Origin: Notospermus geniculatus
Taxonomy: Eukaryota > Nemertea > Pilidiophora > Heteronemertea > Lineidae
Length of the DNA: 64,000 nt
Assembly: GCA_002633025.1 (NCBI GenBank)
Contig: NMRB01000116.1
Span: forward strand, 15,624 to 79,623
Direction: 5' to 3'
Below, one piece after another: positions 10,293 through 23,348 of the stretch (within the stretch, counting starts at the first letter, position 1; each line of letters opens with the position of its first letter). A program made the position numbers and the translations under genes. The notes beneath the pieces were generated by a model. It searched no databases. It was given only the letters and a program-made list of their open reading frames with translations, and was not told the origin of the DNA.

Positions 10293-12249
10293 TAAACGAC
10301 TGAGCAAATTTCCTGCTTCGTGGAAACTGCAGAATAAGACGGTGATTTGACTATTAGAAGAAATCATTCGGCATGAAATGTAAAAAAGTTGAAGTCGACA
10401 CACATCGCCTTGACGAAACCGTGCAACCAACTGGAAGATATTGGTGGGCTTAAAATCACATACAATATACCGTATCTCTATTCACGCCATACGCTATACT
10501 GAAATACATTTTAATGTGAGATCAATCGACTGTAAATTTTATTTCTCTTTTGCATTAGCGTTTTTATCGTGTTGGAGATATTTAAAGGGAGACTCCAGTC
10601 ATTGTAAACTTTTGAATTTTTATCAATCCATGGAGACCATTGCCATGAGTTGTGATGTCACTAGTGTCAATAGGTTGACGACCTTTGTAGTGAAATACTG
10701 TGACTGAAATAAACAGGCAATGACAGGTGTTGGTTTTCTTCAAGATGGCGGCTGTGTGGAGGAAAAGTGTGATGGTGTTAAGCAATGGACCGTCGCCCAT
10801 AACGTCCGGCCGAATCTTTTCTGTGCACATCACAAGGACCACGACAGGTTATGCAGGTATAGGCCTGCATGTACATTGTAGGTCCAGAAGTAAACGCGCC
10901 TGTCGTGGTCTCCCTACCGTGTACACATAGGGCTCCATACACAACTCTTCAGCGGACGTTAGGAGGGCGACGGCCCAGCATTTCAGTCTCTCTTTGCTTA
11001 ATCGATTATATTTTTTGTTGTCTACTGTAATTTTCTATAGGACAACAAATATGCTGCCGTAACAACCTGTGTTGGTGCTTTTCGGACTTGGCTGTCAGTT
11101 GCATAATGGTGTTAATGAAGTAAACTTTTGTTTTGTGTGTGATTCAAAATGGGGTCGACGGCACCATAAGTGGTTTTCAGAATTTTGTTTATATATGTAG
11201 CTTGACGTTTTGTGTTTGTTGAGATTTCGGGATGAGAGTGTTTACCTCTTCGGCTGTGATATTGCCACTGTTGCCATGGTTGTTTTGCAAATTTACTACA
11301 CTGTGGTTTGCATTTTCACTTCATACCTGCAGCGGCAGTCACAAAGTGATTTTTTGTTTACATGTACGTTCGGAGACAATCGATTATCAGGCTCTCGTAA
11401 TTTTTGCACTAGCTAGTACAATGTAATTTTGAAAAATGCTGCAGCGCGGTTGTGTAGAAGTTACTATTTCGTTGGTACGTGCAGTGGTAGGAGGCAGCGT
11501 GAGTTGCTGATGTTCGTAGACCGTGTGTTTATCAGATCGTGAGCCACGCAATGATTGTCAGCAAATGAGTAAGAAATAAAAGTGGAAAATACATGCAAGA
11601 AGTGGGAAATTTTGGAATTTTGCGCATTTTTTTCAATTTCTCAAATTGGGAGAATTTTTTTCCCATTTTGAAAAATTTTCTTAAAATGACCTGGCATTTG
11701 TGGTACCAACCATCTCCTGAAATACATTACGTCATGGAGTTGAAGTCCAATTTCGTATTTCGTACTTCGCGTTTCGTCATATCTGCGAAACCTCACTAAT
11801 ATGCGCTTTAGCTGATAGGAAACCTTTTACAGGTCGTGTAAACAGACATGTGTTTTAAATACCACTCTTGCCTACATCCTATCTCTCCTCGACACTGGTG
11901 TCATCAAGTCTGTAGTGTTTACCATCGTACCGTTAATAAGTTCAGCTGCAATTCTCAGCACTGTGCACAGAACAAGCTTTAAAAAATGTCCTTATGTCTT
12001 TCATGCACTCCTTATTCCGCGCTATACATGCTGCTGCAGCTTGTCTTGAGCGTCAACCGAGGCCCATCTCGATTGCGTTTGCATTATCAGCCCTGGGACC
12101 TTTATTAACGAAGCTCTCGTAACTTCACGGAGTGCATAATCTATTGTACATTTGCGGGCAACCTATTGTTCTTTATCAGCCTAATACAAATTTGCGTACG
12201 GTTACACCTGTTGAAAATACCCGTGTTTTTCCAGAGGCGTGTCAAACCC

Positions 12250-12631
12250 TAAACTCCCTACGCAGTTGTGTACACCGCGCCCCCTTCGGTTTACTCGCTC
12301 TCCACAACTGCTTAACTTCGTAGAATTCGCCGCGTTCGGTCAACAGATGGCGCTGAGAGAGTCGACCAATGAGAGCACCCAGCAACCGGTAACCAAGCTG
12401 GCCTGAGACACTTTTTCATTGGCCGAGCGATTCGTAGCCATGGTAGCACAAGAACATCCGTTGCCAACGGGCCAAAGAGTTCTGAAAGCAGCGTGCTGAT
12501 ATGCTGTAAAACTCGCGCCAGGCCCAGACGCCATCTGTTGACCAACCGCGGCGACTTCCACGAAGTAAAGCAGTTGTGGAGAGCGAGTAAACCGAAGGGG
12601 GCGCGGTGTACACAACTGCGTAGGGAGTTTA
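12250..12631. mobile_element. 382-bp MITE with ~103-bp TIRs and 9-bp target duplication (MULE-like)
   Basis: The inverted repeats run from TAAACTCCCTACGCAGTTGT inward for about 103 bp with few mismatches. GTCAAACCC flanks both sides (12241-12249 and 12632-12640). The R1 copy at 2800 lacks the insertion. A 9-bp duplication with long TIRs is typical of Mutator-like elements. The ~175-bp core has no conserved frame. It inserted into repeat R1. Confidence 0.85.
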
Positions 12632-13027
12632 GTCAAACCCGTGTGTACGAAAAGCCACGCGAGAGGTCACACTACCACATAGTACTTATGTAGCCCGGCA
12701 ACAGGTGCGCTGCATGAACCGACCCTTCGGTCATTTCTGCATTGGTACACATTGTTGGAAGCGCAAAAACGACGTCACGTATTGGCAGCGCCATCTGTAG
12801 CCGTGCTAAGAACAAACGAAAACACGGGAAACACGGCGAGCTTGCCGTGTTTCAAAATACCGAGTTTTTCAGACACGGGTTTCTTGAAGCCCGGCAATTC
12901 GTAGGTGTGACCGCAAAAAAACCGGGGATTTTATGTAGTGTAACCACGGCTACAGCGGGTTTATGAATATGGTCCCTGCTACAGTCCCACTTCGTTTATT
13001 AGGCCAAGTAAAAAAAAAGTTAGATTA

Positions 13028-13345
13028 CAGATCCATGACGTTGGTTGGGGACCACTGCGTCAAAGGACGACGTCATGTCACGTCAGCAGCGCCCACGACA
13101 TAACTCTGTTGGCGTGAAATTGCAAACTTTTGAGGCTCAAATGACTGAATTCCATGGTGATTGCGTCCAGGTCCCTAAGTCTATTTTCAAACTGCTTAGA
13201 CATTTAAAAACTAGAGATTCTTGACTTCTCAATGGTAGTTGAAATGTTTCAAACGGATAGATAAGTGTGAAGCAGTCAGCCTTCAAACTGGGCACACATT
13301 TTTCCCAATTTGTAAACATGGTCCCCAACTAAAATCACAGATCTG
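13028..13345. mobile_element. 318-bp MITE with TA target duplication (Tc1/mariner-like)
   Basis: The ends CAGATCCATGACGTTGGTTG and AACTAAAATCACAGATCTG are imperfect inverted repeats sharing GTTGGGGACC. TA lies at 13026-13027 and 13346-13347. Copy 1 (about 3195-3200) has the empty site with one TA. No transposase is present. Confidence 0.8.
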
Positions 13346-13744
13346 TAGCGTCCTTTTTTCCCCAGAAGAGCGGGGAGGGGAGTTTTTTTTATTTTTTTTT
13401 GTTTTTTTCTTGGCATAACTGGGCATTGATGCCAGAAATCGGACAATTCAACATGTCAGCCAGGCAACATGCAGCTGTCAATGAGAAAACGGGAGAAACA
13501 CAAGATACTTCTGTGCGACTACGGAACTGGTAGTTGCGATGTTGGATGCATGCAAGATGAAATACCCAGCATCATGTCAGCCTCTTGTCCTTGTACACCT
13601 CTGGTATGAATTAAGTTTATTTGTGATTCATGATTTAAGGCACTGTTTGCTAATTTTTACGACATCAGACATGTCACATCCGTGATGCAACTAATTACCA
13701 AACAGTACACTGATAAATCACAACGAACTTAATTCATACCAGGG

Positions 13745-14512
13745 GGGCATACAGCTCTGGAAAAAATTACTAGACCACCTCTGATTGACTCACTCATTTT
13801 CCATTAAAATAGGTCCCACAAACTCTCCAATTGCTCTGGATCTACTGATTTATTGTGTTCGTTAAATTGCTGTAACTTCACCAAGACAATATCAAACACA
13901 GAAATTGACTTCCCATAATGAAGAAACAATGGAGCTGCTAGAAGGACCTTGTCAAAAGTTCTGACTAAATGGAAGGACCTGAATTGCATGCATTTAATAC
14001 TGTGTTGACAGCAGTCCACTTCACATCGCTTCTAATCAAACCTAAATTATCCGAGTAGCATTGTAGCATCTTGCGGAGTTTATTATTATAATTATGACGG
14101 AAGTCCTGTTTTTAAAAGGTAATAACTACACTGTAATACATGTGGCACAAAAGGGTGAATAAGACTTTTTGTGGGCCTATTTAATGCATCTTGTCCAAAC
14201 AAGGCTATTGACTCCGTATGAACTCCGTCTTTAGCCTTGTCCGAATCGTGTCATCTTTTCCGTTAATGCATAAATTATTAATGAACCTAACCCCTACTTG
14301 ACCCCGCCTCCGAGCCAATCAGAACTAGCGAAACAAATCACCGTTGGACACTTTCTTTGCTCTTCACGCTCGAATTTGTAACACGGATTTTGATTGGCGC
14401 GTCGATTTTCCTTCGCGCCCCGATGATTGGCTGAGGCTGTCACCACCTCAGAAACGGGAAATGTGGTGGATTCGAACCAGGCTAGATGACCGTCAGGACA
14501 GATAGACTGGTN
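13745..14512. other. Copy-2-specific stretch ending at an N
   Basis: This stretch is not homologous to 3604-4148. It contains no frame I recognise. The single N at 14512 is followed at once by sequence shared with copy 1, so the block's right junction may be an assembly join. Confidence 0.5.
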
Positions 14513-14943
14513 CCAGGTGACTCATCCAACTTGTTGCAGCAGAGATACTGAATACCAAACCACAGAACACCTGTTCTTCAAGTGCCCCTTCTCAATGATA
14601 TCTGTGGGCCTGGCCAGCTGTATTATTCTCCTCTGTTTTCAATAGTTTTGGTCAGCTGCTGGTATCAATGTTTTCAAGGGACTTCACAAGTTTGTGGGCA
14701 GACTGTAGCTCCTACGTCACGGCAATGTATAAAATTATCCGTACGTAGGCCTACATGTATTCAATAGAAAATCGAACAATTTGCCAGGTTTTGCGGATAC
14801 CTTTCCAACGAAGATGGCGATCTAACAGTTCTCACCATATGACATCAGAGGCTTCATACCATTGGCCGCTAGCACGCTTAGCTGGCAAAGCGGGCCATGG
14901 GCACTAGCTAAAATACTTGTTTGAGAGGACCGTGCTTGGACAA

Positions 14944-15062
14944 TGGGTCATATGAATAAAGACTAGCAAATGCTTTTACTTCATATTTGTACAGCATTGC
15001 TTAGTGCATTTGTATTGCAAAATTCAAGTAAAAGCACTTAGTCTTTGTTCATATGACCCATT
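14944..15062. mobile_element. ~119-bp hairpin element, only in copy 2
   Basis: Arms of about 40 bp begin GGGTCATATGAATAAAGACT and return as AGTCTTTGTTCATATGACCC. Copy 1 at about 4600 lacks the block. The target duplication could not be fixed. Confidence 0.7.
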
Positions 15063-15204
15063 GGATGGCCACGACGTCAAGTGGGAGAACAAGTAGGCCA
15101 CATCTTTGTTGGAATGGTCTATGTTGCGAATATCAACCTGAGGCTATGGGGATCATACATGTAACTACGATAGATGGCTGCACATCCTAACCAGGTCCTA
15201 TCAT

Positions 15205-15590
15205 TAGGTAAACGAGGCCTAGCAAATTTGTAGCAGAAATACACCTTCCCATTGTGATTAATTTTGCATCACCTTACGTCATCTGGTTTATCTGAGCCAC
15301 TGACCTAATTGCACCTTGCACCCCCCCCCTCTGGTTATAAGTGAGCCATTCCAATCCTCTAAGCAGGACAGATTAAGTACATAATCATGTGTATCAAGGC
15401 AAGGGGGAATGCATCAATGATACGGCCCAAACGTGCCACAAATTTAGCATTGTAAAACCGTTATCATGGTTATTATTCATCAGATTTGTAAATTTAAAAG
15501 TGTTTTTTGATACAACAAAACATTTTCTGTTCAACTGGATAACTTTTCAACAATGCATAGACTTCTTTTCCATTTTTTTATAAATTAGGA
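15205..15590. other. Copy-2-private insertion, unclassified
   Basis: It replaces about 55 bp of copy 1 near 4732-4788. It is AT-rich and holds a C8 run at 15320. No inverted ends or coding frame were seen. Confidence 0.4.
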
Positions 15591-16203
15591 CGTGGATATC
15601 ACTTCCATTTCAATAGTTTTAACCACTAGCGACACCTATTGAGGCAGTGGGTTATAGTCCTCATTGCCACTCGCATATCTTCACATTTCCTCTTGTGCTT
15701 ATCTTTTATACTTTCTTCTTATCACCGTTTTTTATGTTGTTTTTCCATCAAAACTCGTCAGAAAACTTTAAAGTTATTGATGAAAATCCTTCACGGCCAA
15801 ACATTGGAATGTAATGTCGACCACCGTTAAATTATTTCAATATAAGCGGATAACAGACTTAAAAATGTTGGGCATTAGCAAAATGAAAGTATCTTATCTG
15901 TCTAATCATCTTGGAACATGTACGATTTCTGTCTGACTCAATAGCATTGAAAATAAATATATAGAACTGACAATACTTCTTTATTTTTGATTCAGAGAAA
16001 TATACTCCTTAGTATGGAGGACAGACATATCCCCTCTCGCAAATTACTAATTATAGACAGACCTACATATTAAGGAAATCAAATTATTCCCAGGGTTGCT
16101 GGGAAGCCGTCTCGAAAGGTTTGCTCGACATCTTGTTGTAGAAAATAAGGGTTTCTATCAAAGGAGACTGGTTCGACGTATTGAGTGGGACTCCCAGTCG
16201 GGC

Positions 16204-16635
16204 CGTGTGATTGTGAAAGCAACTCTTCATGTGATTGTGAGAGCAACTCTTCATGTGATTGTGACAGCAACTCTTCACGTGATTGTGAGAGCAACTCTCC
16301 ATGTGATTGTGAGAGCAACTCTTCATGTGATTGTGAGAGCAACTCTTCACGTGATTGTGAGAATAACTCGTCATGTGATTGTGAGAGTAACTCCTCATGT
16401 GATTGTGAGAGCAACTCTCCATGTGATTGTGAGAATAACTCGTCATGTGATTGTGAGAGTACTCCTCGTGTGATTGTGAGAGCAACTCTCCATGTGATTG
16501 TGAGAGCAACTCTCCATGTGATAGTGAGAGCAACTCTCCATGTGATAGTGAGAGCAACTCTTCATGTGATTATAACAGCAACTCTTCATGTGATTCTTAC
16601 AGCAACTCTACATGTGATTGTGAGAGAAACTCTTT
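16204..16635. repeat. 24-bp minisatellite, about 18 units
   Basis: This is the paralog of 5631-5990 and about three units longer. One unit near 16457 has lost a base, which shifts the otherwise open frames. The variant GATAGTGAGAGC cluster (16520-16555) is absent from copy 1, consistent with slippage or unequal exchange. Confidence 0.95.
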
Positions 16636-17547
16636 TTTGGCATCCCATTGGACCCCATTTGGTCCCTGACGAACTCTTGGCGATGGGTTCTCGCTTTTTT
16701 TTATATTGTAAACTTCATTTCTTTGTTTACATGTACATTTACCCACCAAATTCATAGATATAATTACTCTCTATCCGGAACTTTAAAAAGCCTATTGTAC
16801 AATTTGGTCAACCCCAAGCTCTGCTCGACGGCGCTGAAGTGAATGGTTGATGAACATGAATTGACTGGCTGGGGCGGAGCACTCTGGTCTTAAAGTTCCG
16901 GATAGAGAGTATACACATCGTTTAACATTTTTACAATGGTGAACTCACACTCCTTATATACAGAATTGAAGCTCAGCGTACGTCAAAGTTATATACAGCA
17001 TTGATAAGATCAGATGAGATCGCGTGCGTGCGAGCGAGATCGCATCGCACACACGCGACGCGTTCTCGCTTCAATAATATAACGGTCGTTATATTACTGT
17101 AATCTTACAGCCATAGTCATATCATACAAAAAATAAGAAGCGGCTGTGTAATGGTGATTTTCATAATTCCCTCTGATATATGGAGCTATTACTAGTATTA
17201 AGAACCGTTTAGATTTCCTATATAATCATCCCATTATCCTAACATCCCATGTTGGAAGCACATTACACAGAAAAAAACAGCTGGTTTACGACCACCACTC
17301 GATTTCGCTTCCGCCCCCTTGTTTGCAAGCGAGTCTGGTCACGTTTTCGACCGTCGGACAAAGCCGCAAGACGGAGAAAAAAAGAGAGAGGCCGGGAGTT
17401 TTCTAACGGCGATTCGACAGCTGGTTGTAACTGCAAAGTGGGCTCTGATCAGATGAATTTTTTCAGAAGTTGTACCAGAGACAGATGGACTAGATGACCG
17501 ATGGAATAGACTGATACCCGGTCTTCTGGACAGCTTGCGTTCGAAGA

Positions 17548-17728
17548 CCGGTGTAACGTTTTTCAGTGAGGCCCGTGTGCCAGTGTGACAATACAATGGA
17601 TTGACGGAATAAGCGGCGACTTGACAATGGGCGACACACAGAGAAACAGCGAGTCCGTTTCCCAGTGTGTTACGAACAATGGGAATCACACAGAAAAACT
17701 GCCACACTGAAAAACGTTACACCTGTGA
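17548..17728. repeat. Dispersed repeat R2, copy 2
   Basis: It is nearly identical to 7098-7276, with the same CCGGTGTAACGTTTTTCAGT terminus and its inverse. Confidence 0.65.
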
Positions 17729-18295
17729 AAGCAAATGATCTGAGCGGGATTCCCGGCTAGTGACGTCATTCTACAGCTCCAAGACCGACGCCGAGCTATA
17801 GACCAGCGGGCGCCATGATGGTTTTATGCATTTGCTTGCGTTTGTCCTAGTATTTTTAATCAGGACAGTGTTCGGTCTAACCGATGGAAAAGAAGTAGAA
17901 GATCACATGACGTCCGTTTGTATCCACATCGACACAAGGTCGATTTGAAGTCCACGGCAACAGGCCCGAACGAGTTCTAGACAAACCAGTAGGTAGCCCT
18001 CAACCGCCAGAAACCGGCAAATATAGCAAACGAATCGTCGCGACGTTGCAGTTATGTGGTATTGGTGACTCGCCAAATGAATTCGAACAATAAAGAGATG
18101 AGAGATGATTATCCCATATGGCCAGGGGGACCTGCCACTTGCTAAGCGGACGTGATAACCACTCGCCTATCAAGGATTTACATGTAGATGACCACGTAGA
18201 TGATGGCACGGATGGTACCATAATGCTGGAAACGAACTCTTCCACCAAAAGGAATAAAGTGGACGCAATGCCCCAGAAGCAGAAAAAATATGCAA

Positions 18296-18339
18296 CAACA
18301 GCTGTTAGAGATTCGGTTCCGAATCTCTAACAGCTGTTG
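18296..18339. repeat. Perfect palindrome, duplicate of 7843-7886
   Basis: The same 21-bp arms and 2-bp centre are retained without change. Confidence 0.95.
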
Positions 18340-19711
18340 GATGGACCGACATTCTGAAGTATACGAAGAACATGTCTTCGTAGTCGAACAGCTGGTGGAC
18401 GAGGTGATGGGAGTCTCAGTAAAGGCGCTTCTCTCTCCTACAGAGGTATAATGCACCAAGAACTCAAGCCTTTGCTGCTGGCAAGCGCATTCTCTTAGTT
18501 TTCGTTTGAACATATACGGTAAAATCTCATTCCGAGTCGCCTTCTCTGTGTTGAATTTAACGCCGGCGAACTTTGAGATGACACATATCCGACCCAATTT
18601 ACGCCCCAGTGGGAACAACTTACTAAATCCGGCCTGCGGGGTCCCTGTCGCGGGAAATCGTGTTGTTTCCAGGAAGTGAAAACGCAGTGGTTCAGACCTT
18701 ACCGAAAGCATTTATGAGCCGACGATTTTGTTCACGCTGCTGGCCCAAGACCGGCGGCTTAGTCAACATCGCTACTGCAACAGCTTCGCCGACAGACAGT
18801 TCCAAACCATCCGTGTTTAAAGCAAATGGCTCGCGGGGGTTGTTTTGATTTTTGATGGTACCTCATAGAGAGTGAATCTAGCCTCCAGGCAAAGCCCCTG
18901 CTCCAGTCATAGGCAAAACATCAGCAAAATATGCAAACGTGCACCTGGGGACGAGGTTCCATTAAAAATTTGTTAAAATTGATTCAAATTGAGTCGGTCA
19001 AAATGTACATTTTGTACTATTCACATTGATTTCGAAACGGCAGATTTTGCAGAATACGCCTCCGAAGTTTGGCTGTCTAATGCATTTCCCATTTAAAATC
19101 CTTCTTTCGCCTTTTTCTCAAAACGGCGCTTTATATTGAGGACATGTCAACAAACAACTGTCAACAAACCCCGCGAGCAATTTGCTTTAAACGCGAGCAT
19201 ACTTCCCCGCACGTACGTGACGGCAAGGAAAATTGACCAGTTGGTCGTCCTCAGGCGGCGGTTGTTTTTCTGTACCGCACAGCCACAAGGCCCAATTCCC
19301 TGCCAACACGGCGACAACCAGGATACCAATCTGAAATCGATGGCATTATCAAGACTCCTCATCATCGAATTGAAATCATCATCCAGTGACTATGATTGCA
19401 TTGCTAATCGCATGAAAGGTCTTTATTGATAAACTGCCGGTGGAAGACAGGAATATATCGAAAAAATGTCTGGGAGATCGAGGTCGGAAAATATTGCGCT
19501 TTTCAATCCATATGCTTCTGTTCAAAATTCATACCAAAGGGACAAAACAGATTCGAAGGTTTTCCACCCAAGGGGTTTAGGGATCGGTGCCTTCACCGAT
19601 CTTTGACAATCAAGCCCTCGTCTCTTTCAAAAACCATTGATAACCATACCCAATCGGGGCGATGACTTTTCTGACTCCGCATGGTGACTACCAAGAATGC
19701 TTTATGTAATC

Positions 19712-20008
19712 CACCCAGTTAAAGGGACCCAGCTATCCACCAAGTTAAAGGGACTTAATCGCGGCAGTCAAAAATGACACTAAGAATAATTTCGTGGCCC
19801 ACGGCAACATGGAATCACCCAGTTAAAGGGACCCAGTTATCCACCACTTAAAGGGACTTAATCGCGGCAGTCAAAAATGACACCAAGAATAATTTCGTGG
19901 CCCAAGGCAACATGGATTCACCCAATTAAAGGGACCCAGCTATCCACCCAGTTAAAGGGACGTAATCGTGGCAGTCAAAAATGACACTAGGAATAATTTC
20001 GTGGCCCA
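19712..20008. repeat. ~104-bp tandem repeat, three units
   Basis: Units start at about 19712, 19816 and 19919 with CACCCAGTTAAAGGGACCCA. Each contains an internal second CACC..GTTAAAGGGAC and ends AATAATTTCGTGGCCCACG. It is non-coding. Confidence 0.9.
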
Positions 20009-20556
20009 CGAAATTCACACTTTCAAAATTACAAATTTCGTGTTTTATTGGATTACATCCCTAGGTGATTTGCAGTTGACCGTGTTCTAAATACCATTCG
20101 AAGGCAGCAAGGCCACAGTAGTCGTGCAAATGACGCTCTTAGTAGGCAATAAATTCCCGATGTGAGTAAAGTAATAGATTCAAGATGGCGGCGTTTGATT
20201 CTCTATTCAGACATCTTGACTGCCACGATCACTTCGCTTTAATAGATTTGAATTGCGTCTGACTGTAAATAGCAAACAGTCATCGAGGGTAATCTTTTTT
20301 GAACACGTATTAAAGGCAGACGACGCGGCTCCTCGTAAACAATGGAAAGACATGAACAACGATGATATATCCTCTGTTTAAAATACTTTGAATCTGCCGA
20401 TTGAAAGGGGAGAATTATCGCATTCCCCAAAGAACGCGAGTTGTGCTGCGTCAACGGCAACATGGATTTACAGATAAAATATTTCAATGATTGCCTCTAA
20501 AGCCTAGACATACTTCGTACTTGCGACTGGAAGCAACTCATCCGGTTAGTCGCTAA

Positions 20557-20750
20557 AGCCCAGGTCAGACTGTGGCGACTTTGGCGGGCGAATCCCCGCG
20601 AACTAGAATGAAATGGTCCATGGACCATGTACGTACCTCTCTCTGTAATTACACTATTATGTCCAAGGGGGTGAGCACATGGTCCATGGACCATTTCATT
20701 CTAGTTCGCGGGGATTCGCCCGCCTAAGTCGCCACAGTGTGACCTGGGCT
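20557..20750. mobile_element. 194-bp foldback MITE, TAA target duplication
   Basis: Inverted arms of about 80 bp start AGCCCAGGTCA and meet around a central pair of CATGGTCCATGGACCATG palindromes. TAA lies at 20554-20556 and 20751-20753. The arms differ at only a few bases, so the element looks young. The 3-bp duplication suggests a PIF/Harbinger-type transposase. Confidence 0.85.
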
Positions 20751-20827
20751 TAACGATCACGCGCTGACCGCGTGTATCGACCCAGCGACCGGCAGCAACT
20801 CAGGTACAATGTAGCATCCGGAACGTA

Positions 20828-21066
20828 AAGGCCCGTTTACAATAGGTTGCACCAAGTTGCAAGTTGCTGCAACTTGCAACTTGTTGCAAACTACCTGGGA
20901 CGGTTTACACATAGAAAAATCGATGCAACATCCAGCGTGATCGAGTTGCAACAAGTTGCATATCCGTTTACACATGCAACTTTTATGAAACTTTTTGGTT
21001 TCACCAGATTTATGCAACAGATTGCATGAAGTTGCATATGAAAAGTTGCATGTGTAAACGGGCCTT
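20828..21066. mobile_element. 239-bp MITE rich in GTTGCAACTTGCAAC
   Basis: The termini are AAGGCCCGTTTACA and its inverse, flanked by TA. The interior consists largely of GTTGCAA/TTGCAAC variants and CATGCAACTTTT near both ends, so the strand can pair with itself in many registers. Confidence 0.75.
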
Positions 21067-21443
21067 TAGGAGAGCATGTCACATGACACCAAGATGTTCT
21101 GAGACTCGAAGTTCTGGAGCACCCTTCCCGTCCAAGCTCGTCCATGAAGTTCGTAAAAGACTGTAAAAAGTTGCCACTACGTCCACTCCGTTCGCACACA
21201 GTTTGAGCGCGTTCGGCCACATTTTCAAGAACGTACTGAGAACTAGCTCAATTTGATGGGGGCAACAACCATGGCATTTGCTGTGAATAAACAATGCGAC
21301 GTCGTGTAAGTATATAAATGGTGGCTGTACATCCACTAAAATCGCCCACTCTCGAAATCGCGACCTCATAGTGTTTGGCGTGGATTTTGCCATAAGGCCT
21401 ACAGGACTTAGACAAACCAACAACCTAGAACGGTAGACGAGTA

Positions 21444-22131
21444 TGTAAACATTGAAACGTTTCAAAAGAAACGGGCCAAATGAAACGAACCAAAAAGCAT
21501 GCTAAATCTGAAGTTGCATGGCAGAAACGGTGTAATTTTGTTACTTCCGATACATTTTTGGCATAATAGCATTAAAATCTCTCAAAACACACGTCTCCCA
21601 TTCAAAAAACACGTGTTGTTATTGTTTACATGACACCATGCTTCCCATTCATTCAATGTTCAAGGTCTTCGTTCCCAAATATGGAAGTCGTCGCTTCAGA
21701 AATTCTCTATGCGATTATTAATACCTTTTATCATATACTTTATATGTCACTCGCCATGGTTATTTTCTGTGAGGAATTTGTGTGTGGCATCAAAACGTCT
21801 TCAAAATATATCGTTTTTGATATTAGGCAAAGTTTGTAACACAATGTGCATGCGAGTTGTGAATAGATAATAAGCCATGAGCATTCCAACCAATTAGCGT
21901 ACTCCGATCATTCCATTATGAGGGTTGCGAGGTTGGCGAGAGGAAAATATGACATCGTTCCCCACAGTGTAGCCTAAATCTGGCAAAGAAATCGCAGAAA
22001 AAGCTAAAATGATGATAAAAATCATGAAGGCATCGGGTAATCTACATTCCTCCATTCATACAATGTAAAATAAAAATTATTTTGGGTCGTTTCATTTGGC
22101 TCGTTTCTTTTGAAACGTTTCAATGTATACA
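21444..22131. mobile_element. ~690-bp inverted-repeat element
   Basis: Ends of about 50 bp (TGTAAACATTGAAACGTTTC at the left, inverse at the right) carry AAACGTTTC dyads and CCAAATGAAACG. TA flanks are possible. The core has no recognisable coding frame. Confidence 0.65.
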
Positions 22132-23090
22132 TACTACCACAGAACAGCATACAGAACAGACATGTGTACATAACAACCGTGATAGTATGTTTTTTCAGGT
22201 TCGCTCCCAGAACGTACGCCGAACTGGTTTTTTAGTACCGCAATATGGCTGAACACTGGAAATGAAAATTCGCGATCGATATTGGCCTCCAAGAGTTTCA
22301 CGGATGGTCATACGAAAAAAATCGAGAATCTCATCCAATATTTTTCAAAATGACTTGTTGCTGAAAAAGACCTTGAATCGGTAGAAACTCACCGTCGAGT
22401 ATACTATATCAAACGTGTAGGTCCGTCATGCGTGAAATACACAATATTGCCTCCTTGTTGTCGGTGCAAACAATTTTCCATTTTTGGCAATTTGTAATTT
22501 TGATGAAGTACCCGAATTGAAGAACCCGGATTTCGTGTCGAAAACAATTCGGTCGTCAGATGTAGGTGCATAGTATTGGTTTTGCGTTCCTTGCTGTGTA
22601 GCGTGGGCGTCGGTCTTATTTCGCACCAAGGGAAATAAGTGAATTTGGGGTATGAGTACCTCCCCCCCGCACACACGCACCTCCCACCCCCAGCCCAAAC
22701 ACACCGCTGTCTGCACTTACGCAAGAGTTTCAATGCTCAGGTTGGTTACCTGTCCCCCCAACAGGGGTCAACGCTTACATACACTTCGAATTTCGTGGAC
22801 TACTAATGTGGTTTCGTGGTCAACTAATGTGAAACCTTCGGTAAAACGGCAATGTAGCAGTGAGTTTATACATATTAAACCGCCCAGTCAGCCATGGAGG
22901 TATTATATTTTAAAATACAAATACATCCATGTTCAGGCCAACGACTACGCTTATCTATTGTTCAGGTCGATTCAGACAATAGAAAATCGCAATAATCGTC
23001 GATCTATCGGGGCGATTGCAAAAAGCGAAGATTCTTCCATTGTTAATGCCTACTCGAACAATAGATGAACCATCGCTAATCTTTCTTGAA
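22132..23090. other. Unannotated ~960 bp
   Basis: I see no gene. The region has a C-rich run of CCTCCC and CACACACGCAC type (22660-22700) and otherwise ordinary sequence. Confidence 0.4.
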
Positions 23091-23348
23091 GGCCTAAAGC
23101 CTAGTTTATACTTCGACGCACGACCATCGCCGGCGACCGACGCGCGTTCTTGCGTTCGACGCCGACCCCGTCGTACGATTTGGTCGGCGTCCGATCGCGA
23201 GGCTGTAATTACTTGAGTCATTTCATAACGGGTCGCCGTCGCTAAAGTACGCTGGACTCTGAATCAATTCCGCGAAGTCGGCGTCCAGATTTGATCGGGC
23301 GTCGGACGCCGAAGGGTTTGCGTCGAAGTATAAACTAGGCTTTAGGCC
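23091..23348. mobile_element. 258-bp MITE with TAAAGCCTAGTTTATACTTC ends
   Basis: GGCCTAAAGCCTAGTTTATA and its inverse bound the element, and the TIR continues to CTTCGACGCA. The interior is rich in GCGTCGG/CCGACGC. It abuts the next hairpin at its right end. Confidence 0.8.

Larger units (their letters stand above)
10293..19413. repeat. Copy 2 of the ~10.4-kb direct duplication
   Basis: It is collinear with 101-8968 at an offset that grows from about 9.4 to 10.45 kb as insertions accumulate. Homology stops after GCATTGCTAATCGCATGAA (8968 and 19413). It contains two MITEs absent from copy 1 (12250-12631, 13028-13345), further private insertions near 14944-15062 and 15205-15590, and a lone N at 14512 exactly where homology with copy 1 resumes. 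No protein gene is recognised. Confidence 0.9.

Noticed and set aside
16084-16757. CRISPR-like array
   Set aside because: Units are directly adjacent with no unique spacers, and the genome is eukaryotic.
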